Positions 11,191 to 21,540 of a stretch of 64,000 nt of DNA are shown here, piece by piece. The translations under genes and the position numbers were made by a program. The notes beneath the pieces are model-generated. The model made no database searches. It saw only the letters and a program-made list of their open reading frames with translations, and was not told where the DNA came from. Each line of letters opens with the position of its first letter. Within the stretch, counting starts at the first letter, position 1. Origin of the DNA: Sipunculus nudus (lineage: Eukaryota > Annelida > Sipuncula > Golfingiida > Sipunculidae); assembly GCA_026874595.1 (NCBI GenBank), contig CM049315.1, positions 40,010,164 through 40,074,163 of the forward strand. Direction: 5' to 3'.

Positions 11191-12739
11191 AGGTCTGATT
11201 CAAAGACGGTTAAGTGTTGCAGATGGTGTTCAGGCCAAGATCTCCCTTAAGTAATAGAAAACTGACAATACGGTGTATAAAATGTATCAGAATTATAATT
11301 CTTCATTTTAATGTGATGTAAGGACAATTTTAAAGGTGCAAACTGCGAGCATCAGAGATGCCGCTAAATTGGTATTTTCCGAAATTTCTCTTTTCCAACT
11401 TTAATGAATGCATTAAACTCGCTAATTAATTGTCTTTTTGATAGAGGATTGCAGCTTTCTAACTGTGAATTTATTGTAAAAAAAAAAACATGATTTTAAT
11501 TAAATTGAGATTATTATTTTTCTCAAACTGTTAAATTCAGTTGAATTGCATTTGAAAATACAATGAACTGAAGAGTAGGAATTTAATTAAAATAATAAAA
11601 CAATAATTGTCCCAAGGTCTGCTTGTGTCAGCAGCTCAAATCATTAACGTGGAAATGTAAAATCAATTTGCTCCTGTCAAGAATGAACCAGTTGCGAGGC
11701 AACAAGTATGGACTAGGACTTCTCCCGTGTGCGACCATAAAAATTGCCAGGTCGTCGTTTGAGGCACAAAGGAGGTAGGAGGAGTTTCAGACACAGGAGT
11801 TTCAGACTTCGTCATGGACGCAACGGTCGTCGTAAATTTTCGAACATGTTAAAACAGTCTCACAGAGGTCGCCGAGGAGGTTCATTGATCAAAAGAGGCG
11901 GAAGGGAGGCACAAGTATTGCCCAAATTGCAGAATGGAGGCACAGTTTTCGCGTAGGCAGCACAGGGGAAGCACGGGGGGGTGGGGGGGTGGGGGGGGGG
12001 GGCAGGCATGAACATGTCCTATTTTTGCAATTTTTGTGGTTCAAGGGAGGCACAAGTATCGCTGGAGCAGGCTTTTCTGGGTTAAGGCGACCATTGCACG
12101 TCCTGATCTTATTTCTGGTTACTCAAAGTTGGCACAAAGTTCACAACCACGTATACCCCGCGGGGTAAAATTTCGAAAATTTCCCTTTTTCAAGTTCCAT
12201 TTGCGTGAGTTCGCCATAAAAAGGACCTACAAAGACGACACCGATAATAATTATTATTGATATATATTTGGATTAAATTTTTCAAATAATATGTGCCCAA
12301 ATTCCTAGCAATTGCAGGCTGACCCAATTGAACTTACTTGAGTGGAAATCATTGCTAATAAATGGCAGATAATTTAAAAGATTTGAAATCCCTTTTGAGC
12401 AATATTTTAACAAGATGTATTATTATTCATTATATCAATCTTATACCTTTCAACTATATACGTATATGGTGTGTCAGTTTACATTTAGTGCATTTCGTAT
12501 TGTTCCTGAATCTATAGCCGTTCCTAAGTAATATTTTGTTTTTCATTTGTTTTCTTTACCAAGATGCTTTCTTAAATGTTTTTCACCAATAAACTACAAG
12601 TATGGGAGGCAAAATATGTTTATATATTTTTTCTTTAATACCGATCTGCATTTCTATTCATTTAAGGGATTATTTTTGGATAAATATGTCTGTCTGTCTG
12701 TCTAAAAAGTAACTGATACACTGAAAACGTAGGGGAGTC
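11191..12739. other. Non-coding stretch with a G-rich tract
   Basis: It contains purine-rich GGAGGCACAA words repeated between about 11760 and 12055, and a G-quadruplex-type tract at 11975-12002 (G7-T-G7-T-G12). An arginine-rich open frame at 11744-11956 lacks an ATG at its start and is treated as spurious. A short TCTG run lies near 12690. Confidence 0.5.
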
Positions 12740-13060
12740 GAATCACACAATTATGACCCCCCAACGGGGAGTCGGAGGGTGGATTTGGCTATGGTTGTCA
12801 TAACATAGCACTGAACTGCCCCAGGGGAGTGCATGCTGACCCTCCGTGAAGTGTCAGGCCTTGAGCAGCTCCCTGGCTGCGCGGCAGCCAGCTTGGACAA
12901 GGGAGCACGCTGACCACACGTGAGCTGGGCCGGACACGGGATACCTCGCGGACTGCATGGGCCGGAACTAGGTCACGGTTGCGTGCACGTGCGCAAAGTG
13001 CTGCGCTCTATGTAAACGTGCCATGTTCATGTGTACAAGTCTATGGTGTACACAACTTTT
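12740..13060. promoter_or_regulatory. GC-rich stretch with cruciform, possible promoter
   Basis: This roughly 300-bp stretch is clearly richer in G, C and CpG than its surroundings. It contains an extended hairpin: GCTCCCT (12868-12874) pairs with AGGGAGC (12900-12906), and inside it TGGCTGC (12874-12880) pairs with GCAGCCA (12884-12890). It lies just upstream of the first candidate donor at 13262. No TATA element was identified. A promoter role is inference from composition and position. Confidence 0.3.
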
Positions 13061-13992
13061 ACAACGTGTGTTTACAACAATTTTACCCAGAGGGTACTGA
13101 TACTAGCAGAGTCAGTATTACATTAATTCAGCATGTGAAAGTATAAGTTAGTACGGATCGTTTTGCAGTCTTCACAACAATCATCGTCGTCGTCCCTGAC
13201 CAAGCGATTGCAGTTCATCGTATGCAAAGTTCTGTCGAGTGATAGCCAGTCAAGTCGGCCGGTGAGTAGGTGAATTGTATAAATTGCTGTTTCTGAAAAA
13301 TAAGTAATTTGTTAAGAACAGCCACTAATTTTAATACTTTAGCTGTGTCAAAATTGCCAAACAATGAACCACATAGTGTATGTCTTCTGAGAGACAGTCA
13401 AGATCGTTAAGTTGAATTTTGTAAAGTAGGGGGGCCTATGTATTATGATATATCTGTATGTAACTTCAAATAATGTAACCAAGTACCCGAAAATACACCT
13501 ATTAGTAAAGCTAAATGTATGTTCATTAAAAAACTAACAAAATTTGGTGTAATGTGTACTCCTGAGTCTTTACAGTGTGACTGTAACATAATACAGCAGG
13601 TTCAGTACACACACATATATAAATATAATGCGTAAGGTTTAATTTTCATATATAATAATTACATTCCCAATGGTCATGGTCATCTGTGTAGTAAAAGTAT
13701 TTTTCAAATATTTTGTAGAGTCTATTCCTGGACCAATGAGCCTGGAGAAGGAGAATACAGCTAGCTGACTTGGAGGATCGCCCAACCTGCCAGGTAACTA
13801 TCAATTAATTTTGCTGAACATGTTGTGTTATATAAATATATACATATGTATAAATATAAATATCTATATATATAGTGATATATAATATAATATATACAGA
13901 ACATTTAAGGATATGACAAGTATATAAACAAATAAACTTAATGTAAATTCAATAAAGACTTAATATTTCATATGTTGTAAATGTTATAATAT

Positions 13993-14969
13993 AGTACCAA
14001 GGAGTTTACAGGGATGGAGTATCAAGTGAGAGTCTGGCCGTGTCGGATGTTGCTGACGGGGGTCATAAAACTCGCTGCTCAATGGCACACAGAGATGCCG
14101 CTGATAAGCCCGGCGCTAATTGATTCAGCGCGAGAGACTTCGGAACAGCTCGTTAGTACCCGGAGACCACCAATGTGAACTAACGCGAAATTTATCTCCG
14201 GTAGTACTTAATATAAATATTTAAACAATCATAAGTTTGAACACCATATTTCCATATGTGTGGGAAACGTGTGTGAAGGTTTCGTTGCTAATGACGCCTG
14301 AGCTATAGCTTGGCTGCGGTACATATGGGCGATAATAAAAGAACAACGCCGTCAGTGACAGAGCGGACAATGGCTCGCTGTTATCCATCAAAATGAAAGT
14401 CATCCGAGCATAAGCTAAAAATTTTTTTTTTATCGTCGGAATACTATAATACATGGCCAATTATTAATATAAGTCAGAAGTGTGGGAACTGATGGAATTT
14501 TTTATAATTCCGAAGTTATTCAGGGAAAGTAAGGTTTACACTTACCAGTCGTCCGTCATGAATCACGGCATAAGTTGATGTAGAGTGTCCGCATCTATCC
14601 AAAAATTGGTCAAGTGATTCCTCAACACGAGACCTCTCTAGATATATTTGTTGCGCATAATTCTTGGCAAAACAAACCATTTGCGCATTCATAATTCCGG
14701 TCAATGTTATTCCAGTGATTTACTGCTCAGTTACTGGATATATCGCTCTCCGCTTCAGCGAGCTACAGCGGACCGCAGAAGTAACATCTAGCAGGCTCGC
14801 TTTATCAGAGGCCGTGCCGCCGCTGCGCCTGACACCGCGGCACAATAGGCATACAATAGAGTTAATGGGCTTATCATGTCTTAATTGCAATTAGCGCACG
14901 ACTGACACTCGCGACCTGGCAGGGCTTCTGACAGTTTTACTCCAGTCCTGTAAACTCCTTGATAGTACT
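13993..14969. mobile_element. Inverted-repeat-bounded element (~977 bp)
   Basis: The left end reads AGTACCAAGGAGTTTACAGG. The complement of the right end (14964-14969 inward) reads AGTACTATCAAGGAGTTTAC followed by AGGACTGGAG, matching the left end's AGGGATGGAG. Homology fades after about 35 bp. Terminal inverted repeats about 980 bp apart suggest a cut-and-paste DNA transposon, possibly non-autonomous. Superfamily and target duplication are unresolved. It lies within the second putative intron of the candidate transcript at 13100-15850. Confidence 0.5.
14530..14704 (-). other. Exon-like frame inside the inverted-repeat element
   Basis: The minus-strand frame begins MTGIMNAQMVCFAKNYAQQ, has protein-like composition, and meets a strong donor: the minus strand reads CGACTG|GTAAGTGT at about 14546-14530. 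The DNA upstream on that strand (14740-14930) is GC-rich. It could be a first coding exon of a gene captured by, or belonging to, the surrounding element. I do not recognise the family and see no convincing second exon. Confidence 0.25.
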
Positions 14970-15124
14970 AATATTATTGTCACCCTGGCTTATTGCCTTA
15001 AGTTTCCAGTAGTCCTATATTAATCGAAAATTGCAATTATGTGCCCAACAAATGGATTTACTTCAAGCCACTGATTGATAAATGACTTTGGTTTTCTACG
15101 AGACCTAAAAACAGTATAACAAAT

Positions 15125-15129
15125 TTGTA

Positions 15130-15183
<54 letters not shown>
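15125..15183. repeat. (TA)n microsatellite
   Basis: A TA dinucleotide tract of about 50 bp. Confidence 0.95.
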
Positions 15184-15187
<4 letters not shown>

Positions 15188-16011
15188 TGTGTGCGAACAT
15201 GATTATACAAGTTGTCAATACATCCTTTTGCTCCTGCAACCACCCCACACTTGACAACTAGTACACAGACGTACCTCAGACTTGACTCTATAACAATGAA
15301 TCCAATTTATAAATACATAATGTACATTTAAAATGAACATTTTCTGATAACATTTCACATGACACTCTGCTTGCTTAAGTTTTTTATTTTGCAATATTGA
15401 AGGCACACATTTTGGGAGATAATTGGGAGGAGGACTCCTTAATCTCAGGAACTAACCCTCCAATATGGATATTATATAAAGTACACCTCCGATGTAGCAT
15501 CTAAAATAAAAATTATCAGGATGACATATTCAGTCATATAAGCTGTGATTAAATCACAAAATCCTGCACACAACTCTGTTATATAAAATGTGTTTTCATG
15601 GAATTTTACATTTTCTTTTGTATTTTCAGACACTCTGACTCTGGAGAAAACATTTTCTTTACAGATTTGTAACCCCGAGTAGAAGGAGGGACCAGGGCAA
15701 GTCTATTGTTCAAGTACAGAAGCAGAAAATGAAGAGAGAGCTATATGCTCGTAAAGCGGGTAGCCGTGAACCCAACTTTGGAGTGGTAAACTACTTGCTA
15801 GTGAGGAAGCCGAGGTCGGTGACGATATAATAAAGCTACACATTTACTCTTAATGTGAACACTGAAACACAGACAGAACCCTGTCCACATTGTAAGGAAT
15901 AATCATTCGTAAAACTGTTGTAGACAAATACACGTATCACAAATTTCACGACCACTTGGTTTTAATAAATATACGTTCTACTTAAAAATGTCTGTTGTTA
16001 TTATTATTGTC

Positions 16012-16093
<82 letters not shown>

Positions 16094-16098
16094 GAGTG
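16012..16098. repeat. (TA)n-(GA)n compound microsatellite
   Basis: TA repeats to about 16056, then GA repeats to about 16095. The same TA-then-GA arrangement occurs at 1481-1544. Confidence 0.95.
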
Positions 16099-16119
16099 AA
16101 TACGGATGAATCTGACTGG

Positions 16120-16305
16120 TCCATGACAACCCAAAGGTTGTCACAGCAAACATTTGACAACCCTTTTCACAACCCTAGAGGGTTGTCAAATTGAAATTTT
16201 GACAAATTTAAATTTTGACAACCTGGATTGTTGTTTTAGGTACACCCATTTGACAACCCTAAAGTTGTCGATTTGACAGCCCTATGTTTTCAGTGTACCT
16301 AAGCC
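16120..16305. repeat. Cluster of inverted TTTGACAACCC motifs
   Basis: TGACAACC-CAAA-GGTTGTCA forms a palindrome at 16124-16143. TTTGACAACCC (16153-16163) pairs with GGGTTGTCAAA (16180-16190). Further direct copies lie at about 16213 (TTTTGACAACCT), 16249 and 16272 (degenerate). TTAGGTACAC (16236-16245) and GTGTACCTAA (16293-16302) form another 10-bp inverted pair. It may be a small foldback element. No coding content. Confidence 0.8.
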
Positions 16306-18400
16306 GTCATCTGGTGGAGAAATGTTATACTGCGAATGCAAGCCAGCGATTCCACACGCAAGAAAACAATGGGCGAATTTCAAAGATTATCATTATTAAT
16401 ATACCCCTTATTAGTTCGCCATGTCTCTAGTAAAATTTGTTTTTAAGTCTATTTTAAACTTTATAAAGAATGCATATATCAACTCGTATGTGCATCCGCT
16501 GACGAGCAACATTTTTTTTCTGAAAAGGTAAGGTTACCAGGTGCATGATCGGTATTACACCCCCTACGTCATAAAATTAGCTCCAGCCACTAAGTTTCTT
16601 ACTTCAATTATTAACAGATTAATGTTTTTTTTCTCTTTTTTTTCAATTTGGATCTTCGTGACAATCTGTGACGTAGGCGAAAAAAATTCATTCTAAATGA
16701 AATACCTTTTATTCCAGCGTCATTTTCAATATACTTGATTCTGTACCAGTATAATATGTAATGAAGACTGCGGTTACGAATCTAAGAAATTTTCATGAAT
16801 TTATATTAATTGGCTCGAAAATAGGGCACACTCGCCAGTGTATTTAAAGCCCTTAATAAAGGCGGCATGCACTGTTGAAAAGATTGTACGTGATCAAAGT
16901 TTAACTGTAAATGATAACAGACAAAGGAGGCAGAATTCCCGAAGAAACCTTTATAGAAATTTAGGAAAAAATCATGTAAATGGGGGAAAAAGAAGTAACA
17001 TTCATTAATTGGTTTCCTTAGATAAAATAGGCCACCTGATTAACCGTAACCATTGTCAGTGCAAGGAGGACTAGCGCAAAGGAAATTAAAAAGATATTTT
17101 ATCATTCAGCTTTAAATGTCAACAGAATTCTATTGAATTTAGAAATAACTTCCATCGAAAATATTATAGGTTTTTTTTTATGAAAACAGGGCTTTGACGG
17201 AGAGACTTAGCATCACGGGTCAAATATTCTTGAAAAGGTAACAACTTCATATTTTTTATATCGGGGTGTCGGGTAAATCTTCAATAATTATATTAAAATT
17301 ATTTTTTCGACTGAGTTAGATTCGTGTTTTCCTTACTGTGCAAAATCCAAGTCCATTTAACCCTATATGAAATCGAGTCCACTCAATCGAATGTCTCGAT
17401 CTTGTAGTATGAGCCATTAGAGATTGTTGTATTGCTTTATTGCTCAAATTATTAAATAAACAAATCTTGTGTTCTAGTGTTAAGTCGGCTTAAGTAAGAT
17501 TTACTTGGAATTCTTCACATAGTATGTACATGAGTATATCTACATGAAAATTGTATATTAAAAAAAATCGATATCGTTATTTTCGCAATTATTATAATAT
17601 GGCAGTAAACCAAAGGAAATCACAGTGTATGAGAGTACCAAAGACAAATTTTTGTCGGGTTAAATCAAACGAAATCTAGGACAAATAAAAATCAAGTGCA
17701 TGTTAAAATGTGTGTACGAGCCTCGACTTATCATTAGAAATTCTAGGAAATCCAACTATAATTTGAGTAATTTGACGTGGTAAAAAAGAAGTATCTAATA
17801 CTCCTAAACATGTCACACTGCTACCATGCAAACCCTATCCCAAGATAGATTCTCTCTCGCATGGACGCTGTCTTCGTGATACTTGCGTGTGGCATTCCCG
17901 GGACCGGAGTGAAGCTTGAAAATTTTATTTCTCACAATTTCTGGAAACGATTCTTGAGGGCTGACATTTTGCGTACACACTAAAACCCGGATGTCAAAGG
18001 TCGCTTGTAAAAAGTATTGGTATAGGGTCCTACAGCTAGTAATAACAAATTGTAAGAATGAATAAAAGGGTGCCAAGGGGTCCCAGGTAGTTGCAGACAT
18101 TCGGCTTACCGAGATTAATGACGATTGTCGATGCATATAACGGCGTATGGGCAATGGTTGAACATCATCGAAAGAAGGATTAAAACCTAAATGATTCCCT
18201 TAAAGTGCCTTTGCGGGACTTCATTAATTTCACTACCAGATAATGGTGGCTCATTAATACCATATAAAACATGTTATCATCAGTTTGAACAGAACCTCAA
18301 GAATGGGTTGTTTTACATGAAATAAGATATGACAGTAATATCTGTGTTATCTGAAACCCAAGCACTGATAGCACGATGTTTACTCAAACATGGATCTATC
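16306..18400. other. AT-rich stretch, nothing firm
   Basis: The longest frame (17813-18154, minus, 113 codons) has no recognisable domain, splice context or repetition, and I do not call it a gene. No repeat copies were recognised. Confidence 0.4.
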
Positions 18401-18402
18401 TA

Positions 18403-18463
<61 letters not shown>
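18401..18463. repeat. (TA)n microsatellite with TATC edge
   Basis: TATC units followed by about 55 bp of TA repeats. The frame across it is an artefact. Confidence 0.95.
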
Positions 18464-18466
<3 letters not shown>

Positions 18467-18779
18467 GGTCAACCTCCACCCGGGGTGACCGCTCATTCAT
18501 TTCAATTTCATTATCTCGGAAGAGGACCAGAGCCATTGGTAGGTATTGGGAGCCGCCTTTTTCTAGGGCTCACCTGTGATTCAGTCATAAATTTGATGAA
18601 ACCTGACACTCTTTACTCTACGTTTGCATTTTTATTGTGTATATATTGCACAAACTTGGTGGAGGGATAGATACATGAGGTCTCAGGCCATATTCTTTTA
18701 AAGTTGATGTTATTGTTCTTCTTCATCTTATTATTATTATCTATAAATTAATATGGAGTTGGGTCTTTTTCTAGATCAC

Positions 18780-19003
18780 GGTTTACCTGCTTCCGTTCTG
18801 ATTTGACTCTCCAAATTTGGTAAAGGTGTCGGTTGTGTGCTCTTCTAGGACACGTTTGATTTATTTTGCGGGACTATGCCCTATTAAGCTGAATGATTAA
18901 TATTTTTCCCAATTAGGTGCCCCTTTTTTCCTTTTGTGCTTCAAGGTCCTTCACGCCTGTGACGCTTTTTCAGGAGGCGCCTCGGGGATTTTCACTGGTC
19001 TGT
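18780..19003 (+). repeat. Host repeat, left half, interrupted by the LTR element
   Basis: It matches 49272-49510 in order: TGATTTGACTCTCCAAA, GTGCTCTTC(T/C)AGGACA, a stretch ending CCCTATTAAGCTG / TCCTGTTAAGCTG, GGTCCT, then CGCTTTTTCAGGA and GGGATTTTC. It breaks off at ACTGGTCTGT where the LTR begins. The right half resumes at 26916 with CTGTTAAGACC. Copy 49272-49720 is uninterrupted at that point (ACTGGCCCGTTAAGACC). Confidence 0.85.
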
Positions 19004-19808
19004 TGTTACAGGTGTCTCTTTTTGTGTGGTACATGAGTCAGTCAGTTTCGCGTCAAGCACAGACCCTGTGCGCAGTATAAATAACCCCACCTGTTGAACT
19101 CTTGCGGAGTGTAGAAACACAGCACTCATACTAATCTGGAACCTTCTGGGCTGGTCGCGCTCTATGAGCGCGTCTTGTAATGTTCCTTGGGCGTGTGTAT
19201 TGTTGGGTTCTTAGGGATTGTTCCTGATATAGAAGTTTCTGGAATTTTCGGATGAAAAGTTATAAAAAACGGCTGTGTTTTAGAGCCGAGGAGGAGAGAG
19301 AAAAATATCAGCGGACACGGAAGAGTGTGAGTCAGTTTTGGACCCATCCGATAAATGCAGTAGTGTCAGGGATTCTACGAACTCTATGCAGATTCAGTGC
19401 GGCCTGTCTCCAGTTTGCTTTCGGGATAATTACAAGTACTTCACTTTTGGATTACAATAGATTGATTTTGTGATTAAATTGGACTATTATTCTCTGAGAA
19501 GATTTATGTGAACTGTTCATCTGTATTATACGTTTTAAAGGACTTGTTGTCGCAGTGAAAGTGGTGGTACAAGGTACTGTATACTTTGTTTATTATACTG
19601 TGTGGTTGTATTGATTTACTGTTATACTGTTGTTATACTGTGTAATTGTATTGATTTAGTGAATTGTAATGTTAGGATTGTTTTAAGAATAAATTATAAC
19701 TATTTGTTGGTTATAAACCACTGTCTTCTTTATTCATTCCCCTAGACATTTCACACTGCCTAGTGTTGCAGAATCTGATTTTTATTTATCTCGGTAACAA
19801 AATTTATG
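19004..19808 (+). repeat. 5' LTR (3' end missing)
   Basis: It starts TGTTACAGGTGTC. A TATA box (TATAAATAA, 19076-19084) and a polyadenylation signal (AATAAA, 19688-19693) are visible. A perfect hairpin CGCGCTC-TAT-GAGCGCG lies at 19156-19172. Homology to the 3' LTR stops at 19808. The last 43 bp present in the 3' LTR (26873-26915) are absent here, probably together with the primer-binding site, which I cannot find. The 74-codon open frame inside is not preserved in the related solo LTR and is not a gene. Confidence 0.85.
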
Positions 19809-19929
19809 AATTTGTGAATTTATGAAAATTATGTGAATAAAGCTTTGAGAAAGCCTGATATCATTGCTAAAATCACGCTAGACCTAGTTAGCAAAGGGTG
19901 GAGTAGAGTGGAGTAGAAACATAAAAAAA

Positions 19930-20900
19930 TGACAGTCTTGCTATGCAGTTAGAATTAAAAAGGTAAGAAATGCAACATGAACTATCGTTAAAACAATTAG
20001 AATTAGAAAAACACAGAGAAGAGAGGGAATTAGAAAAACAAAAAGAAATAGAATGAGAAAGACCAGAAAGAGAAAGAGAAATTTAGTTAAAACGACTGGA
20101 GTTAGAAAGACTTAAACTAGAACATAGTCTAAGTGCTGCCCACACTTACAGTTTTGATGTTACTAAACACATTAGACTCGTCCCACCTTTTCAAGACAAG
20201 AGGTTGATAAATATTTCTTACACTTTGAGCAGTTAGCTGATAATTTTAAATGGCCTAAGGAAAATTTGACTATGCTGTGACAAAGTGTATTGACTGGCAG
20301 GGCCAGAGAAATTTAAAAAGGGCTTTCAGTAGAAGCCGCTGCTGATTATGACCAGGTTAAACGGTTAATCCTAAAAGGTTATGAGTTAGTTCCGGAGGCT
20401 TCCCGCCAGTAATTCAGGAATTGGGAAAAGCGCAAAGAACAGACCTACGTAGAATTTGCTAGGACAAAAGAACAGTTGTTTGATCGCTGGTGTAGTTCTA
20501 AAATGTAAGAAAGATTATGAAAATTTGCGCCAGTTGATTTTGCTTGAAGTATTTAAGCGCTGCATTAACGCAGATGTTAAAACTTTTCTTGATGAGAAAT
20601 GTCCTGAAACACTTGACACTGCAGCTCAACTAGCTGATGATTATTCATTAATACACAAAATGTCCTTTATTAGCAAATCAATCCAGTCATTCACAAACAA
20701 GAATGTAAATCAGTATGGTCAAAAGAAGTTGAATGCGCAGTCTCCCAGTACTAGTAGTCCTGATAGTTCAACAAAGTCCATTGCTACCCCTCAGTCCACG
20801 TCCACTCTGTCTGAATCCAACCAAGTTCAGTATTTTCTAAGAAAATCTGTATTTACTGCAAAAAGAAAAGTCATCTAATATCTGACTGCTGGAAACTTGC
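19930..20900 (+). pseudogene. gag remnant: coiled coil, SCAN-like segment, zinc knuckle
   Basis: An N-terminal Glu/Lys/Arg-rich stretch (about 19960-20130) would form a coiled coil. A capsid C-terminal segment follows (about 20290-20505), with words GRAREI, YELVPEASRQ and FDRWCSS and a Leu/Cys-rich continuation (FLDEKCPETLDTAAQL). This resembles the SCAN-like capsid of Gmr1 elements. A Ser/Thr-rich linker and a zinc knuckle follow: at 20848-20889, in a shifted frame, C-x2-C-x4-H-x4-C (CIYCKKKSHLISDC) is intact. In the virus-like particle this protein would package element RNA. Several stops and at least two frame changes make it a pseudogene. The 140-codon open piece (20456-20878) reads out of frame just before the knuckle. 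Confidence 0.75.
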
Positions 20901-20939
20901 AAATAAACCAAAGGGTAAACCTTCTGGTTATTTTCAAAA

Positions 20940-21415
20940 TCTATGCATAGCATAGTACAAGAGACAAGCTCTTTTCATGTAAATAAGGGGTACAACTCCT
21001 TTATTGACTCTAAAAAAGAGTTCGATGCTACGGCAGCTAACGTGCCGTCTGACCCCAAAGAAGAATCCGTAGCTTGTGGGGTAAACACCTCATTTGATTC
21101 CTGCAAGGATTTTAATCATGCTAGGTCCTTTCAAGACTCCTGCGAGGAGTATCCTCTAGTTGAGGCTTAGTCCTTTTATGACTCTTGCGAGAGTATTTCA
21201 AACGAGGCCAGGACCTCTTATGACTAACAGAAGTTTGTTTCTGCTGAGGAAAATGCCTCTGTTGACTCCAATGAGGAGTTTAATGGCAAAAGGATGTAGA
21301 TTCCTTTAATGACTCTAAAAAAGAGTTTATGACTGACACTGTCAATGTCAGTTCTTTGTTTGATGAAGCTGAGGTAGTAGATTTCTCTCCTGACTCTGTA
21401 ATATAGTGATTTGTT
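20940..21415 (+). pseudogene. Acidic linker with repeated SFxDSxxEE motif
   Basis: Downstream of the zinc knuckle a motif of about nine residues recurs in recoverable frames: SFIDSKKEF (~20998), SFDSCKDF, SFQDSCEEY, SFYDSCES, SVDSNEEF and a final SFNDSKKEF-like copy (~21302). The spacing is irregular. This is the position where protease or a spacer would be expected, but no D-T/S-G active site is visible. The function of the repeats is unknown. Confidence 0.5.
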
Positions 21416-21451
21416 TCATTCATACATGATTGTTTTGTATCACTTTCAAGT

Positions 21452-21537
21452 CATAATAGTTCCCTCATATTTGGCCAGACAACTAATCGGTCTACATAGA
21501 GTAAAATGATAGCATAGTTGAATAAGGCCACATTATG
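21452..21537 (+). repeat. ~85-bp segment shared with 36098-36183
   Basis: CATAATAGTTCCCTCATATTT and GATAGCATAGTTGAATAAG recur at 36098-36183 with a few substitutions. The segment lies between the gag linker and integrase, where the protease is missing. It is either foreign DNA filling a deletion or internal element DNA of which a scrap survives at 36098. Confidence 0.75.
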
Positions 21538-21540
21538 ATT

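Larger units (their letters stand above)
13100..15850 (+). ncRNA. Candidate three-exon, probably non-coding transcript
   Basis: Three plus-strand blocks have plausible splice signals in order. Exon 1 ends at 13261 before GTGAGTAGG. Exon 2 spans 13719-13793, after ATTTTGTAG and before GTAACTATC. Exon 3 starts at 15630 after a pyrimidine-rich stretch ending TATTTTCAG and runs to an AATAAA signal at 15829-15834. The ATGs in exons 1 and 2 meet stops within a few codons. Exon 3 has one 32-codon ATG frame (MKRELYARKAGSREPN...). The pattern suits a long non-coding RNA or a 5'-UTR-rich transcript, but each signal alone is common by chance. The exon 1 start is not defined. Confidence 0.25.

Noticed and set aside
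11744-11956. Arginine-rich 70-residue frame resembling a small basic DNA-binding protein
   Set aside because: The frame begins at TTG just after an in-frame TAA and has no ATG near its start. The Arg codons come from purine-rich GGAGG/CGTCGT-type repeats. No splice or promoter support.
17813-18154. 113-codon minus-strand frame as a gene
   Set aside because: No recognisable domain, splice context or repeat relationship. The length is within chance expectation for six frames over 64 kb.
19252-19473. 74-codon frame repeated in the second LTR (26325-26537) as a conserved small gene
   Set aside because: It is shared only because both are LTRs of one element. The homologous part of the solo LTR at 54509-55306 does not keep the frame.
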